DNA from: Streptomyces sp. NBC_00193
GTDB taxonomy: Bacteria; Actinomycetota; Actinomycetes; Streptomycetales; Streptomycetaceae
Direction of reading: 5' to 3'
Length of the DNA stretch: 64,000 bases
Assembly: GCF_026342735.1 (NCBI RefSeq)
Contig: NZ_JAPEMM010000001.1
Coordinates: forward strand, 3,100,001-3,164,000
The notes under the pieces are model-generated. The model saw only the letters and a list, made by a program, of their open reading frames with translations. It was not told where the DNA came from and did not search any database. The first letter of the stretch is position 1. The number at the start of each line of letters is the position of its first letter. Below are positions 34,650 to 43,535 of the stretch, one piece after another. The translations under genes were made by a program, and so were the position numbers.

Positions 34650-35651
34650 TCACGCAGCGGCGCGGTTCCAGCGCATCCGCGACCACGGCAGGGCCAGGTC
34701 GCTCCGGTCGGTCACCTCGCGCGGGGCGAGGCCGGCGATCGGAGCGGCCTCGCGGTGCCTCGCGTAGACGGTGTCGACGTAGCGGTGGCCGGTGTCGGGG
34801 GCGATGAAGAGGACCGTGCGGTGGGGTGAGCGCTCGCGTTCGTGGCGGGCGGCGAGGTAGCCGGCGCCGGTGGACAGCCCGGCGAAGACCGCGTGCCGGC
34901 GCAGCAGGTCGATGCTGCCGGCGAGGGCGGCCTCGAAGGAGACCCAGTGCAGGGTGTCGTACAGCTCGTGCGAGACGTTGCCGAAGGGGATGGAGCTGCC
35001 GATCCCCGCGATGATCATCTCGGTGTCGGTGACGTGTTCGGAGCCGAAGGTGACGCTGCCGTACGGCTGGACGCCGACGAGTTCGACGTCGGCCGCACCT
35101 TCGGCGTCCTCGCGGAGGTAGCGGGCGAGGGCGCCGGTGGAGGCGCCCGATCCGACCCCGCCGACGAGGGTGAGGGCGTCCGTGCCCGTGGCCTCGCGGA
35201 TCCGGTCGGCGATCGCGCGGTAGCCGAGGTAGTGGACGTCGTCGTGGTACTGGCGCATCCAGTGGTACTCGGGGTGTGCGGCGAGGATCTCGTGGATCCG
35301 CTCGACGCGCCGCTTCTGGTCGAGCTTCAGGTCGCTGCACGGCTCCATCTGCTCCAGCGTCGCCCCGAGGACGGCCAGTTGGGTCCGCAGCGTGTGGTCG
35401 ACGGTGGCCGAGCCGACGATGTGGCAGTGCAGGCCGTACCGGTGACAGGTCAGGGCCAGGGCGTACGCGTAGATGCCGCTGGAGCTGTCCAGCAGCGTGT
35501 CCCCGCGGCGCACGACGCCGGTGTCGAGCAGGTGGCGCACCGCCGCGAGGGCGGAGACCACCTTCATCGTTTCAAAGCGCAGGCAGACGAGCCGGTCGTC
35601 GAGGCGTATCAGGTCCGGCCGGCCGATCGACTCCGCGATGTGCTGGTCCAT
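34650..35651 (-). CDS. Fold-II PLP enzyme (cysteine synthase/SbnA-like)
   Basis: This 333-residue protein resembles beta-replacing PLP enzymes. Lys30 in RFETMKVVSAL is the likely Schiff-base lysine, and the phosphate-binding loop is VGGVGSGASTGAL (GSGAST 167-172). The usual substrate loop S-S-G-N reads SSSGIYAYA (56-63), so the Asn is lost and specificity should differ from cysteine synthase. AAGGAG precedes the ATG at 35651, inside the end of the kinase gene. It is the last gene of a five- or six-gene leftward operon with metal-type ABC import, so a metallophore building block is plausible. Confidence 0.8.
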   Translation of the reverse strand: MDQHIAESIGRPDLIRLDDRLVCLRFETMKVVSALAAVRHLLDTGVVRRGDTLLDSSSGIYAYALALTCHRYGLHCHIVGSATVDHTLRTQLAVLGATLEQMEPCSDLKLDQKRRVERIHEILAAHPEYHWMRQYHDDVHYLGYRAIADRIREATGTDALTLVGGVGSGASTGALARYLREDAEGAADVELVGVQPYGSVTFGSEHVTDTEMIIAGIGSSIPFGNVSHELYDTLHWVSFEAALAGSIDLLRRHAVFAGLSTGAGYLAARHERERSPHRTVLFIAPDTGHRYVDTVYARHREAAPIAGLAPREVTDRSDLALPWSRMRWNRAAA

Positions 35652-36642
35652 GGTGGGAGATCTCCTTGGGCAGGTGGTGGGGGGCCGTGGTTGCGGGGAA
35701 GGTCGTGAAGGTGCGGGTGGCGGGGATGCCGTGGGCGTCCAGGGCGCGCAGGCAGCCGCGGACGCGGCGGCGCAGCCCGGGTGCGGCCGGATCGAAGAGC
35801 ACGCCCGCCACCGCACCGCTGTGCGCGATCTGCACGCCGACCGCCCCGGCCCGGCGGGCGAGGACGGTCAGGGCGTCGAACTCCGGGTGACCGAGGACCT
35901 GTTGGCCGCGCCGTGCGCTGGCGGTGGCGACCGCGCCGAGCAGCTCCGCGCTACCCGTGGCCACGGCCCGGCGCAGCAGCGCGCGCAGCCGCTCGCAGGC
36001 CCGTACGTCGCCGTCGTCCGCGTCGGCCGCATCGGGCGTCGGCAGGGACAGGGTGTCGACGGGCTTGCCCCCGCCGAGGGCGCAGCCCACCACGACCAGC
36101 GGCGGCAGGGCCGGGCCGAGGACCTCCAGGACCCGGCCCTCCCGCTGGGCGAACAGCACCGGGCGGCCGCCCAGCATCAGCGGATCGGAGGCGAGTTCGG
36201 CGCGTACGGCCAGCCCTGCGACCGTCGAGGGCTCCAGTCGCAGCCCGTACGAGTCCGCGACCGCGCGCACGGCTGCGATCACGTCGCTGCTGGAGCTGCC
36301 CATGCCCAGGCCCACCGGTATCTCGCCGGTGAGCCGCAACTCCCCGCCGCAGGGCGGCTGCCCGGTCCGCCGCGCGCACTCCGCGACCGCGAGGACCGCG
36401 GCCCGCGCCGCCTTCGTGCGGTCGGCGGGTGCGACGGTGAGCGCCTCGGGATCCGCGCCGGGGCGGCGGACGAACGCGGCGCTGCTGCCGGGGCCCGCCA
36501 TGGGGAGGGTGACCAGTCCGGCGCACCGGCGCCCGGCGGCGTCGAGGAAGACGCCCTGGAGGATCTCGCCGTGGTGGCAGGGGGCCTGCCCGGTGCCGGA
36601 CGGGGCCGGGAGGGCGGTGGCGCCGGGAGCGCCGGGGATCAC
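35572..36642 (-). CDS. GHMP-family kinase (PduX/L-threonine-kinase-like)
   Basis: This 356-residue protein begins at a GTG overlapping the upstream stop (GTGA). APCHHGEILQG (20-30) resembles the CHGELLQG-type motif of PduX threonine kinases, and the GHMP ATP loop is PVGLGMGSSSSD (109-120). GVQIAHSGAVAGVLFD near the C-terminus is the third GHMP motif. It probably phosphorylates the hydroxyl of a small amino acid such as threonine or serine, giving a leaving group for the PLP enzyme downstream. The last 26 codons overlap that gene. The threonine/serine substrate is inference. Confidence 0.8.
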   Translation of the reverse strand: MIPGAPGATALPAPSGTGQAPCHHGEILQGVFLDAAGRRCAGLVTLPMAGPGSSAAFVRRPGADPEALTVAPADRTKAARAAVLAVAECARRTGQPPCGGELRLTGEIPVGLGMGSSSSDVIAAVRAVADSYGLRLEPSTVAGLAVRAELASDPLMLGGRPVLFAQREGRVLEVLGPALPPLVVVGCALGGGKPVDTLSLPTPDAADADDGDVRACERLRALLRRAVATGSAELLGAVATASARRGQQVLGHPEFDALTVLARRAGAVGVQIAHSGAVAGVLFDPAAPGLRRRVRGCLRALDAHGIPATRTFTTFPATTAPHHLPKEISHHGPAHRGVDRPAGPDTPRRPARLPAL

Positions 36643-37496
36643 GCGCCGCCCGCCGTCCGGTAGCGGTACAGGACCGTCTCCTCGGCGCTGAACTGGGAGA
36701 AGGGGAAGGGCTCCGCGGACAGGGCGGTCACCCCGGAGCCGAGGAAGGCGCGGGCGACGGCGCTGCCGGTCTGGGCGTAGACGACCAGCGGGATGCCGCG
36801 GGAGCGGCAGCGCTCCAGGATGGTGTCGAAGGTGCCGTTGCTCAGGGTCATGCCGGTGGCGACGACGGCCTGCGCGCGTTCCAGCACCTCGTGCATGTCG
36901 GCGGTGACGGGGTCGCCCCACTGGGTGGCCTTGAGGTTGAGGTCGCACGGCAGCGGCCGGCCGCCGCGGGCGCGGATCGCCGCGACGAGCGGGTTGACGA
37001 CGCCGATGAGGCCGACCTCGGCGCCCTCCTCGATGTCCAGCAGTCCGGCGATGGCGGCGTCCCGGGCCGTGGCGCGGAGCTCGGGGGTGCCGGCGGGGAG
37101 GGTGACGGGTTCGGCGTCGCCGGCCTCGGCCGCCGCGCGGTGGGGGCGGGTCCCGGAGAGGTAGGCGTCGAGGGCGGCGATGCGCAGGGGGCGCGGGGCC
37201 TCGCGCAGGAGGGCGTCGAGGGGGGTGCCGGAGGAGTCGCGGCAGATCGACGGGTCGATCTCGCCGGCCTCGAAAGCGCAGCCGCCGAAGGAGCCGCCGA
37301 GGCGGACCAGGACGTACTGGTTGAGGTAGGTGGTGTCGCCGCCGGCCAGGCGGGTGCCGTGGTGGATCCAGAACACGCTGGTCGCGACGAGCGAGGAGGG
37401 CAGCGGGCCGTGCTCGCCGGCCAGTACGGCCTCGATGAGCGCGTCGACCGAGGTCGCGGGGGCGGGGGCGGTGGTGGTGGTCGGGGTCGGGGTCAT
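36639..37496 (-). CDS. DUF4213/DUF364 Rossmann-like protein (putative heavy-metal chelation family)
   Basis: This 285-residue protein has an N-terminal DUF4213-like part (LVATSVFWIHHGTRLAGGDTTYLNQYVLVRLGGSFGGCAF). The C-terminal DUF364 Rossmann domain reads GAEVGLIGVVNPLVAAIRARG, AQAVVATGMTLSNGTFDTILERCRSRGIPLVVYAQTGSAVARAFLGSGVTAL. These families are annotated as putative heavy-metal chelation domains but their chemistry is not settled. It lies between the ABC ATPase and kinase genes, with 11 bp to the ATPase gene and a GTGA overlap with the kinase gene. Confidence 0.82.
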   Translation of the reverse strand: MTPTPTTTTAPAPATSVDALIEAVLAGEHGPLPSSLVATSVFWIHHGTRLAGGDTTYLNQYVLVRLGGSFGGCAFEAGEIDPSICRDSSGTPLDALLREAPRPLRIAALDAYLSGTRPHRAAAEAGDAEPVTLPAGTPELRATARDAAIAGLLDIEEGAEVGLIGVVNPLVAAIRARGGRPLPCDLNLKATQWGDPVTADMHEVLERAQAVVATGMTLSNGTFDTILERCRSRGIPLVVYAQTGSAVARAFLGSGVTALSAEPFPFSQFSAEETVLYRYRTAGGA

Positions 37497-37507
37497 GGGG
37501 TTCCTTT

Positions 37508-38346
<839 letters not shown>

Positions 38347-38350
<4 letters not shown>

Positions 38351-39450
38351 AACTCCCCCCGCTTGCGCAGGACCAGGAGGAAGATCGGTACGCCGAGCAG
38401 TGCGGTGATCACGCCGACGGGCACCTCGCGGGGCCCGAAGGCGACCCGTGCCAGCGCGTCCGTCCAGACGAGGAACACCGCGCCCGCCAGGGCCGCGTAC
38501 GGGAGCAGCACCCGGTGCAGCGGCCCGACGAGGAACCGCACCCCGTGGGGGACGATCAGGCCGACGAAGCCGATGGCGCCGACGGTGGCCACCGCCACCG
38601 CGGTGAGCACGGCGGTGACCACGAGCAGCAGCATCCGCGTGTGCCGTACGTCGATCCCGAGGGACGCGGCGGTGTCGGTGCCGAAGGCGAGCCCGTCGAG
38701 GGCGTTCGAGCAGAGCCAGGCTGCCGCGAGTCCGAGCGGGGTGACGACCGCGCAGACCGCGACCGTGTTCCAGCGGGCCGGTGCCATCGAGCCGAGGAGC
38801 CAGTGGGTGACGGCGCGGGTGGTGTCCGCGTCCGCCGAGGCCATCAGTACGAGCGAGGTCAGCGCGGTGAAGAGCTGTCCGATGACCACGCCGGTGAGGA
38901 CGATGCGCACCGAGTCCAGTCCGGTGCGCCGCAGGAGCAGCAGGAGCAGCCCGAAGGAGAGCAGTGCTCCGGCGAGCGCTCCGCCGGTGACGCCGAGGGT
39001 GCTCGCGCCGATCCCGAGGACGACCACGGTGACCGCTCCGGCGGAGGCGCCCGAGGAGACGCCGAGCAGGTAGGGGTCGGCGAGGGCGTTACGGGTCACC
39101 GCCTGGAGCACCGCTCCGCACACGGCGAGCGAGGCGCCGACGAGGGCGGCCATCAGCACGCGCGGCAGCCGCAGGTCCCAGACGAGCGAGTCGAGCAACG
39201 GGGGCAACGGCTCGACGTCCAGGCCGAGTCGGGCGCCGAAGACGCGGGCGAGGCCGGTCCAGCCCACGTCGGCGGCGCCGATGCGCACGGCTGCCGCGAC
39301 CGAGGCCGCCAGGACGGCCGCGGCGAGGAGGAAGAGCCCCGCCCCGGCCACCGCGGACCGGCGCGGGGCCGGGCCCGGACCCGGACCCGGCCCCCTCGGA
39401 GCCACCGGGTCGGTGGCCACCGGACCGGCGGCCACCGTGTCAGCGGACAT
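38347..39450 (-). CDS. FecCD-family ABC permease
   Basis: This 367-residue membrane protein has a Pro/Gly-rich N-terminus and about ten helices. Family motifs are WDLRLPRVLMAALVGASLAVCGAVLQAVTRNALADPYLLGVSSGAS, RIVLTGVVIGQLFTAL, WLLGSM, LGIDVRHTR, and VGLIVPHGVRFLVGPLHRVLLPYAALAGAVFLVWTDALAR. It forms a homodimeric channel for a chelated metal or cobalamin-like ligand. The gene overlaps the binding-protein stop by 11 bp. Confidence 0.95.
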
Positions 39451-40468
39451 ACCCGAGGTCCTTCATGCCGGCCGCCAGCAGTCCCAGGGCGTGCACGGAG
39501 CGCACCGAGGGGTCCAGTTCGATGCCGGGCACTTCGAGGATCTTGTTGTCGCGCACCGCGGCGAGCTTGGACACGACCGGGTGCTGGGTCATGGTGGTGC
39601 GCTTCTCGGCGGCGCTGTCGCCGGGCCGGCCGCGCTCGGACAGGTCGCCGATCACGATGAAGTCGGGGTCGCGCTTGGCGACTTCCTCCCAGGAGACCTC
39701 CGGCCAGTCCTCGTTGACGTCGTCGAAGGCGTTCTTAGCGCCGACGATCCGGCTCATCTCGCTGGGCAGGCCGGTCTTGCCCGCCACGTACGGCATGCCG
39801 TTGAAGACGGAGTAGAGGTAGACCACGGTCGGCTGGTCGGCGCCCCCGGGGACCTTGGAGGCGTTCTCCCCGGCCTTGGTGACGGCGGTGCGCTGGTCGG
39901 CGGCGAGCTTGCCGGCCCGTTCCTCGGCGCCGAAGACCTTGCCGAGGTTCTCGTAGTCGGAGAAGAGGAGCTCGAAGGGGGTCCGGCCGGCCTGGTTCTG
40001 CCCGGGGCAGTCCACGGCGCTGACGAAGGTCGGGACCTTGAGGGCGTCGAGCTCCTCGCGGGTGCCCGCCCGGTCCTTGGTGAACAGGTCGGCGGAGCCG
40101 CCGATGACGAAGTCGGGGGTGGCGGCGCGCAGTTGCTCGCCGGTGGCGATCTTCGGGGCGATGACGGGGACCTTGGCGTACGCGGCCTCGTAGACCGCGG
40201 GGATCTTCGTCTTGAGGTTGGCGGTGCCCGCCATCGAGTCCTGGAGTCCCAGCTCCAGCAGGGTCTCGGTCGAGGTCTGGTCCAGGGCGACGGCCCGCTT
40301 CGGCGGCGCGGCGAAGGTGGCCTGGCGGCCGCAGCTCGTCACGGAGGCGGTGTGGGTGGCGGGCTTGGCTCCGGCTCCGGCTTTGGAGTCGTTGGTGGCG
40401 GGTGCGGCGCAGGCCGCGGTGGTGAGGGCGAGGGTCAGGGCGATGCCGAGGCGAGCGGGGTGGCGCAT
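39440..40468 (-). CDS. Periplasmic-binding-type lipoprotein for FecCD importer
   Basis: This 342-residue lipoprotein has acceptor Cys20 (LTLALTTAACAAP). It has a class III (FepB/BtuF) fold: PKRAVALDQTSTETLLELGLQDSMAGTAN, PDFVIGGSADLF, LGKVFGAEERAGKLAADQR, PDFIVIGDLSERG and HPVVSKLAAVRDNKILEVPG. It is the first gene of the leftward operon. The ligand should be a chelated metal. A Zur-like box lies 87-107 bp upstream. It differs from cluster-A zinc-binding proteins, so it is more likely to bind a metal-chelate than bare zinc. Confidence 0.92.
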   Translation of the reverse strand: MRHPARLGIALTLALTTAACAAPATNDSKAGAGAKPATHTASVTSCGRQATFAAPPKRAVALDQTSTETLLELGLQDSMAGTANLKTKIPAVYEAAYAKVPVIAPKIATGEQLRAATPDFVIGGSADLFTKDRAGTREELDALKVPTFVSAVDCPGQNQAGRTPFELLFSDYENLGKVFGAEERAGKLAADQRTAVTKAGENASKVPGGADQPTVVYLYSVFNGMPYVAGKTGLPSEMSRIVGAKNAFDDVNEDWPEVSWEEVAKRDPDFIVIGDLSERGRPGDSAAEKRTTMTQHPVVSKLAAVRDNKILEVPGIELDPSVRSVHALGLLAAGMKDLGYVR

Positions 40469-40554
40469 GGGTTCTCCGGTCTGGGCAGGGCGGGAGGGGG
40501 GCGGTGTGGGCGGTGTCGTGCACCGGGCAAGACCGCCGCGTTCGAAGGGTACTG

Positions 40555-40575
40555 TAATGGTATTCATTTTCATTA
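40555..40575. promoter_or_regulatory. Zur/Fur-type operator between importer operon and MFS gene
   Basis: TGGTATTCATTTTCA (40558-40572) within an outer TAATG/CATTA inverted repeat. On the other strand, TGAAAATGAATACCA agrees with the Streptomyces/mycobacterial Zur box TGAAAATGATTTTCA at 12 of 15 positions. It does not resemble the DmdR iron box. It is also a conspicuous AT island in GC-rich DNA. Confidence 0.6.
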
Positions 40576-40632
40576 AGAACCCCGGGGGTGGTTCGTGGAG
40601 CCCCCGCCCGACCTCCAAGGAGCACCCGCACC

Positions 40633-41910
40633 GTGGCAACCACACCCGCGCCCCCGGCGGCCAAGTCCTCTGACCCACAACCGCGTTCGGTCCTCCTGGA
40701 TGTCCCGTTCCTGCGCCTGTGGGCCGGCACCACCGCCTCCGGACTCGCGACCTGGGCGCTGCCCTTCGTGCTCGGGCTCGCCGTCCTCCACCGCGACCTG
40801 AGCGCCGCCGGCCTCGGTCTGGTCCTCGCCGCGCGCACGGTCGGATTCCTCGCCGCCGTCACCGTCGGCGGGGTCCTGGCCGACCGGCACTCCCGCCGCG
40901 CGGTCGTCCTCTGGTCGGCCCTGGCAGCGGCGGTGGCCGCACCCCTCCTCGCTGCCGGACTGGGCCGCTCGCTCCTGCTCATGACGGCCGCCGCCGCCCT
41001 CGCCGGCGCCGGACAGGGCGCCTGCCGACCGGCGTTCCAGGCGCTCACCGCCGAGACCGTCGACCCCGGGCGCCGTCAGCAGGCCAACGCCGCCATGACC
41101 ATGGCCGTACGCGGATCCACCCTCGCCGGACCCGCCCTGACCGCGCTGCTCGCGGCCTTCCTCGACGTCTGGACCCTGCTGCTCGGCATCGGGCTGCTCT
41201 GGCTGGTCGCCGCCCTGGTCCCGGGCAAGGGCCGGGGCGCCGTCACCGCGGTCGACCCGGAGGCCGCCGGGCCCGCGCCGCGTGCGAGCTTCCGCGCCGA
41301 GTTCGTGGACGGCGTACGGGAGGCGCGGCGCCACCCCTGGTTCCTCGCCGGACTGGCCGCCCTCGTCGCGGTCATCGCCCTCGGCTACTCCGCCACCAGC
41401 GTCGCCCTGCCCCTGATCAGCCGGGACCGCTACGACAGCGAATGGGTGCTCGCGGCGGCCATGACCGCGTACATAGTGGGCGCGCTCGGCGGAGCCCTGG
41501 TCATCGCCCGCTGGCGGCCGCGCTCACAGGGCTGGGCCGCCTTCGCGGGACTGGCGGCGTACGGATGCGCCCCGCTGAGCCTGATGCTGCCCGTGCACCC
41601 GGGCGTGGTCGTCGCCGCCTACGCCGTCGCAGGGATCGGGATCGAGCTGTTCAACGTGCCCTGGTTCACCGCCACCCAGCGCGAGGTCGCCCCGGACCGG
41701 CTGGCCCGCGTCTCCTCGCTGGACTTCCTCGTCTCCTACGGCCTGGCCCCGGTCGGCCTCGCCCTGATCGCCCCGGCCATCGACGTCTTCGGCGTCACGC
41801 CCGTCCTCGGTGCCTGCGCGGCCGCGTGCTTCCTCGTACCGGCGGCGGCCGCCCTGGTGCCGACCGCCCGCCACTTCGCACGGACGGCTCCGGAGGGTGC
41901 CTCTCACTGA
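40633..41910 (+). CDS. MFS transporter (probable exporter)
   Basis: This 425-residue protein has about twelve helices. Motif A-like GGVLADRHSRRAVVLW lies between helices 2 and 3; FLRLWAGTTASGLATWALPFVLGLAV forms helix 1, and GQGACRPAFQALTAETVDPGRRQQANA follows helix 4. It matches the enterobactin-exporter-like (EntS/MFS_3) group. The GTG at 40633 follows AAGGAG. It diverges from the metal-chelate importer across a Zur-like box, so export of a small chelator is the natural reading; drug efflux is the alternative. Confidence 0.88.
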   Translation: MATTPAPPAAKSSDPQPRSVLLDVPFLRLWAGTTASGLATWALPFVLGLAVLHRDLSAAGLGLVLAARTVGFLAAVTVGGVLADRHSRRAVVLWSALAAAVAAPLLAAGLGRSLLLMTAAAALAGAGQGACRPAFQALTAETVDPGRRQQANAAMTMAVRGSTLAGPALTALLAAFLDVWTLLLGIGLLWLVAALVPGKGRGAVTAVDPEAAGPAPRASFRAEFVDGVREARRHPWFLAGLAALVAVIALGYSATSVALPLISRDRYDSEWVLAAAMTAYIVGALGGALVIARWRPRSQGWAAFAGLAAYGCAPLSLMLPVHPGVVVAAYAVAGIGIELFNVPWFTATQREVAPDRLARVSSLDFLVSYGLAPVGLALIAPAIDVFGVTPVLGACAAACFLVPAAAALVPTARHFARTAPEGASH

Positions 41911-41969
41911 TCGTGACGCCGTGGGACACCGCTGGTCCCACAGGCCCCTCCCCTTTACGATCGACGCTC

Positions 41970-42764
41970 ATGTCCGACACCACCTCGCCCATACCCGTCC
42001 TCCGGGGCTCCGGCGGCGCCACCCTCCAGGCCGAGGACCACACCCTCGTGTGGAGCCGACGGCGCAAGGAGAAGCGGTTCCCGCTCCGAGCCGTCCGCGA
42101 GGTCCGCGCGGAGGGCCGCGCCCTGACCGTGGAACTCACGGCCCCGCCCGGTACGACCCCGGCCGTGTACCGGGTCCGGGGCGTGAGCGCGACCGCGGCC
42201 ACGGTGTTCGCGGACGCCGTCACCGCGAGCCTGCCCGAGGAGCGGGAGCTCGATGGCACGTCCCTCGTCACCGAGGGCGCGACGGTGGAGTCCGAAGACG
42301 ACGCGTATCGGCGCAAGGTCAAGCTCGGGGCGTGGGCCCTCGGCCTCGTGACCCTCGGGGTGGCTGCGCCGATGGCGATCGTCGGATCGACGCTCGCCGC
42401 GCTGGCCTTCCTGCTGTGGACCCCCTTGAGCGTGGGGGCCGCCGTATTCGGCGTCTGGGTGATGAGGGTGCCGTACGACGAGTGGCGCCTGCCCCGGTAC
42501 GGCATCACCGTCGAGGCGCGACGCGAGAGCCGCGGAAGCTACGCCTACACCGACCTGCACGGCGTGGTCCGAGGCGCGGCCGTCAGCGGCAGCGCACCGA
42601 CGATCATGGTCGCCTACGACCCGGAGAACCTCGGTCCTGTGGTCAGGGCGAAATCATGGATCGGCAAGGTGGGGACCACGCTCTTCTGCCTGGCGATCCT
42701 TCTCGTCGGCCTCGCCCTCGTCCTCCTGGACGTCTACGTCGCGGTCTTTGGCTTCCAGGACTGA
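41970..42764 (+). CDS. PH-like membrane protein of unknown function
   Basis: This 264-residue protein has an N-terminal PH-like/DUF4429-like segment (GATLQAEDHTLVWSRRRKEKRFPLRAVREVRAEGRALTVEL). Two hydrophobic segments follow mid-protein (GLVTLGVAAPMAIVGS, LWTPLSVGAAVFGVWVM), and a C-terminal helix (TTLFCLAILLVGLALVLLDVYVAV). I recognise no catalytic motif. It follows the MFS gene by 59 bp on the same strand and could be co-transcribed, though its role in metal handling is not indicated. Confidence 0.75.
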   Translation: MSDTTSPIPVLRGSGGATLQAEDHTLVWSRRRKEKRFPLRAVREVRAEGRALTVELTAPPGTTPAVYRVRGVSATAATVFADAVTASLPEERELDGTSLVTEGATVESEDDAYRRKVKLGAWALGLVTLGVAAPMAIVGSTLAALAFLLWTPLSVGAAVFGVWVMRVPYDEWRLPRYGITVEARRESRGSYAYTDLHGVVRGAAVSGSAPTIMVAYDPENLGPVVRAKSWIGKVGTTLFCLAILLVGLALVLLDVYVAVFGFQD

Positions 42765-42767
42765 GAA

Positions 42768-42812
42768 ACGCCCGGACAACGCCCCGGACAACGCCCCGGA
42801 CAACGCCCCGGG
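42768..42812. repeat. 13-bp tandem repeat
   Basis: CGGACAACGCCCC is repeated about three and a half times between two convergent genes. It may act as spacer or terminator region; no strong hairpin is seen. Confidence 0.8.
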
Positions 42813-42829
42813 CCGTCGCCCCGGAGCAG

Positions 42830-43525
42830 TCAGCCGTCGCGGCCCTGCCAGGTGGTGATGCAGACCTCGTTGTCCTCCGGGTCGGCGAACACCCAGAAGG
42901 CCGGGGCGCTGGCCGCGGACAGGAGCCGGCCCCCGGCCGCCAGCGTGGCTTCGATCCGCCTGGGGGCCTCGTCGTGGGGGACGCAGACGTCGAAGTGGAT
43001 GCGGTTGCGCTGCGGGCGCGCCCGGTCCATCTGCTGGAACCAGACGGCCGGTCCCTGCCCGACCGGGTCGACGAGCGGATCCTCCGGTCCGTCGGCGCCC
43101 GGCTCGTCGGTGTAGCCCAGCACCGCCTTCCAGAACGGCCGGACCGAGGCGATGTCCAGTGCGTCTACGGCGATCTCCAGTATCTGGACGGACCGCGGAG
43201 CCCCGCTTCCGATCCCGGGCTCCGTAGTGAGCCCGGCCTCGGCCGCCACGGCGGTGATCCGCCGCGCGAGTTCGACGTCCCGGGTGGTCACCGCGGCGCG
43301 GTCCGAGGTCTGCAGGGTGAAGACGACCCGCTCGGGGCGGATGTCGACCCGAAGGTGCCGGTCGGCGGCTTCGTCTCCGCACACCGAGACGGCCTTCGCC
43401 GCCAGGACGATCGCCCGGCCCATGGACAGGACCGGGACCGACGTGAGCAACGCGCCCAGCAGGAAGCGCCATCCGTATTCCTGGACCGCTTCCGAGGCTT
43501 CCTGCCGACTCAGGATCTGTTCCAT
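42830..43525 (-). CDS. Fusion of pterin-dehydratase-like region and VOC (glyoxalase-like) domain
   Basis: This 231-residue protein has two parts. The N-terminal part (about 1-105, HLRVDIRPERVVFTLQTSDRAAVTTRDVELARRITAVAAEAGL) resembles pterin-4a-carbinolamine dehydratase. The C-terminal VOC half (about 110-230) has VQILEIAVDALDIASVRPFWKAVLGY, VWFQQMDRARPQRNRIHFDVCVPHDEAPRRIEATLAAGG and FWVFADPEDNEVCITTW, with a metal-type His and Glu. Such fusions recur in actinobacteria but have no assigned substrate. Confidence 0.8.
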   Translation of the reverse strand: MEQILSRQEASEAVQEYGWRFLLGALLTSVPVLSMGRAIVLAAKAVSVCGDEAADRHLRVDIRPERVVFTLQTSDRAAVTTRDVELARRITAVAAEAGLTTEPGIGSGAPRSVQILEIAVDALDIASVRPFWKAVLGYTDEPGADGPEDPLVDPVGQGPAVWFQQMDRARPQRNRIHFDVCVPHDEAPRRIEATLAAGGRLLSAASAPAFWVFADPEDNEVCITTWQGRDG

Positions 43526-43535
43526 GACCCCATCC

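Noticed and set aside
34650..37496. Cobalamin side-chain synthesis as the role of the PduX-like kinase
   Set aside because: Not ruled out, but the PLP enzyme next to it is fold II, not CobD-type fold I, and no cobalamin riboswitch or cob genes are present.
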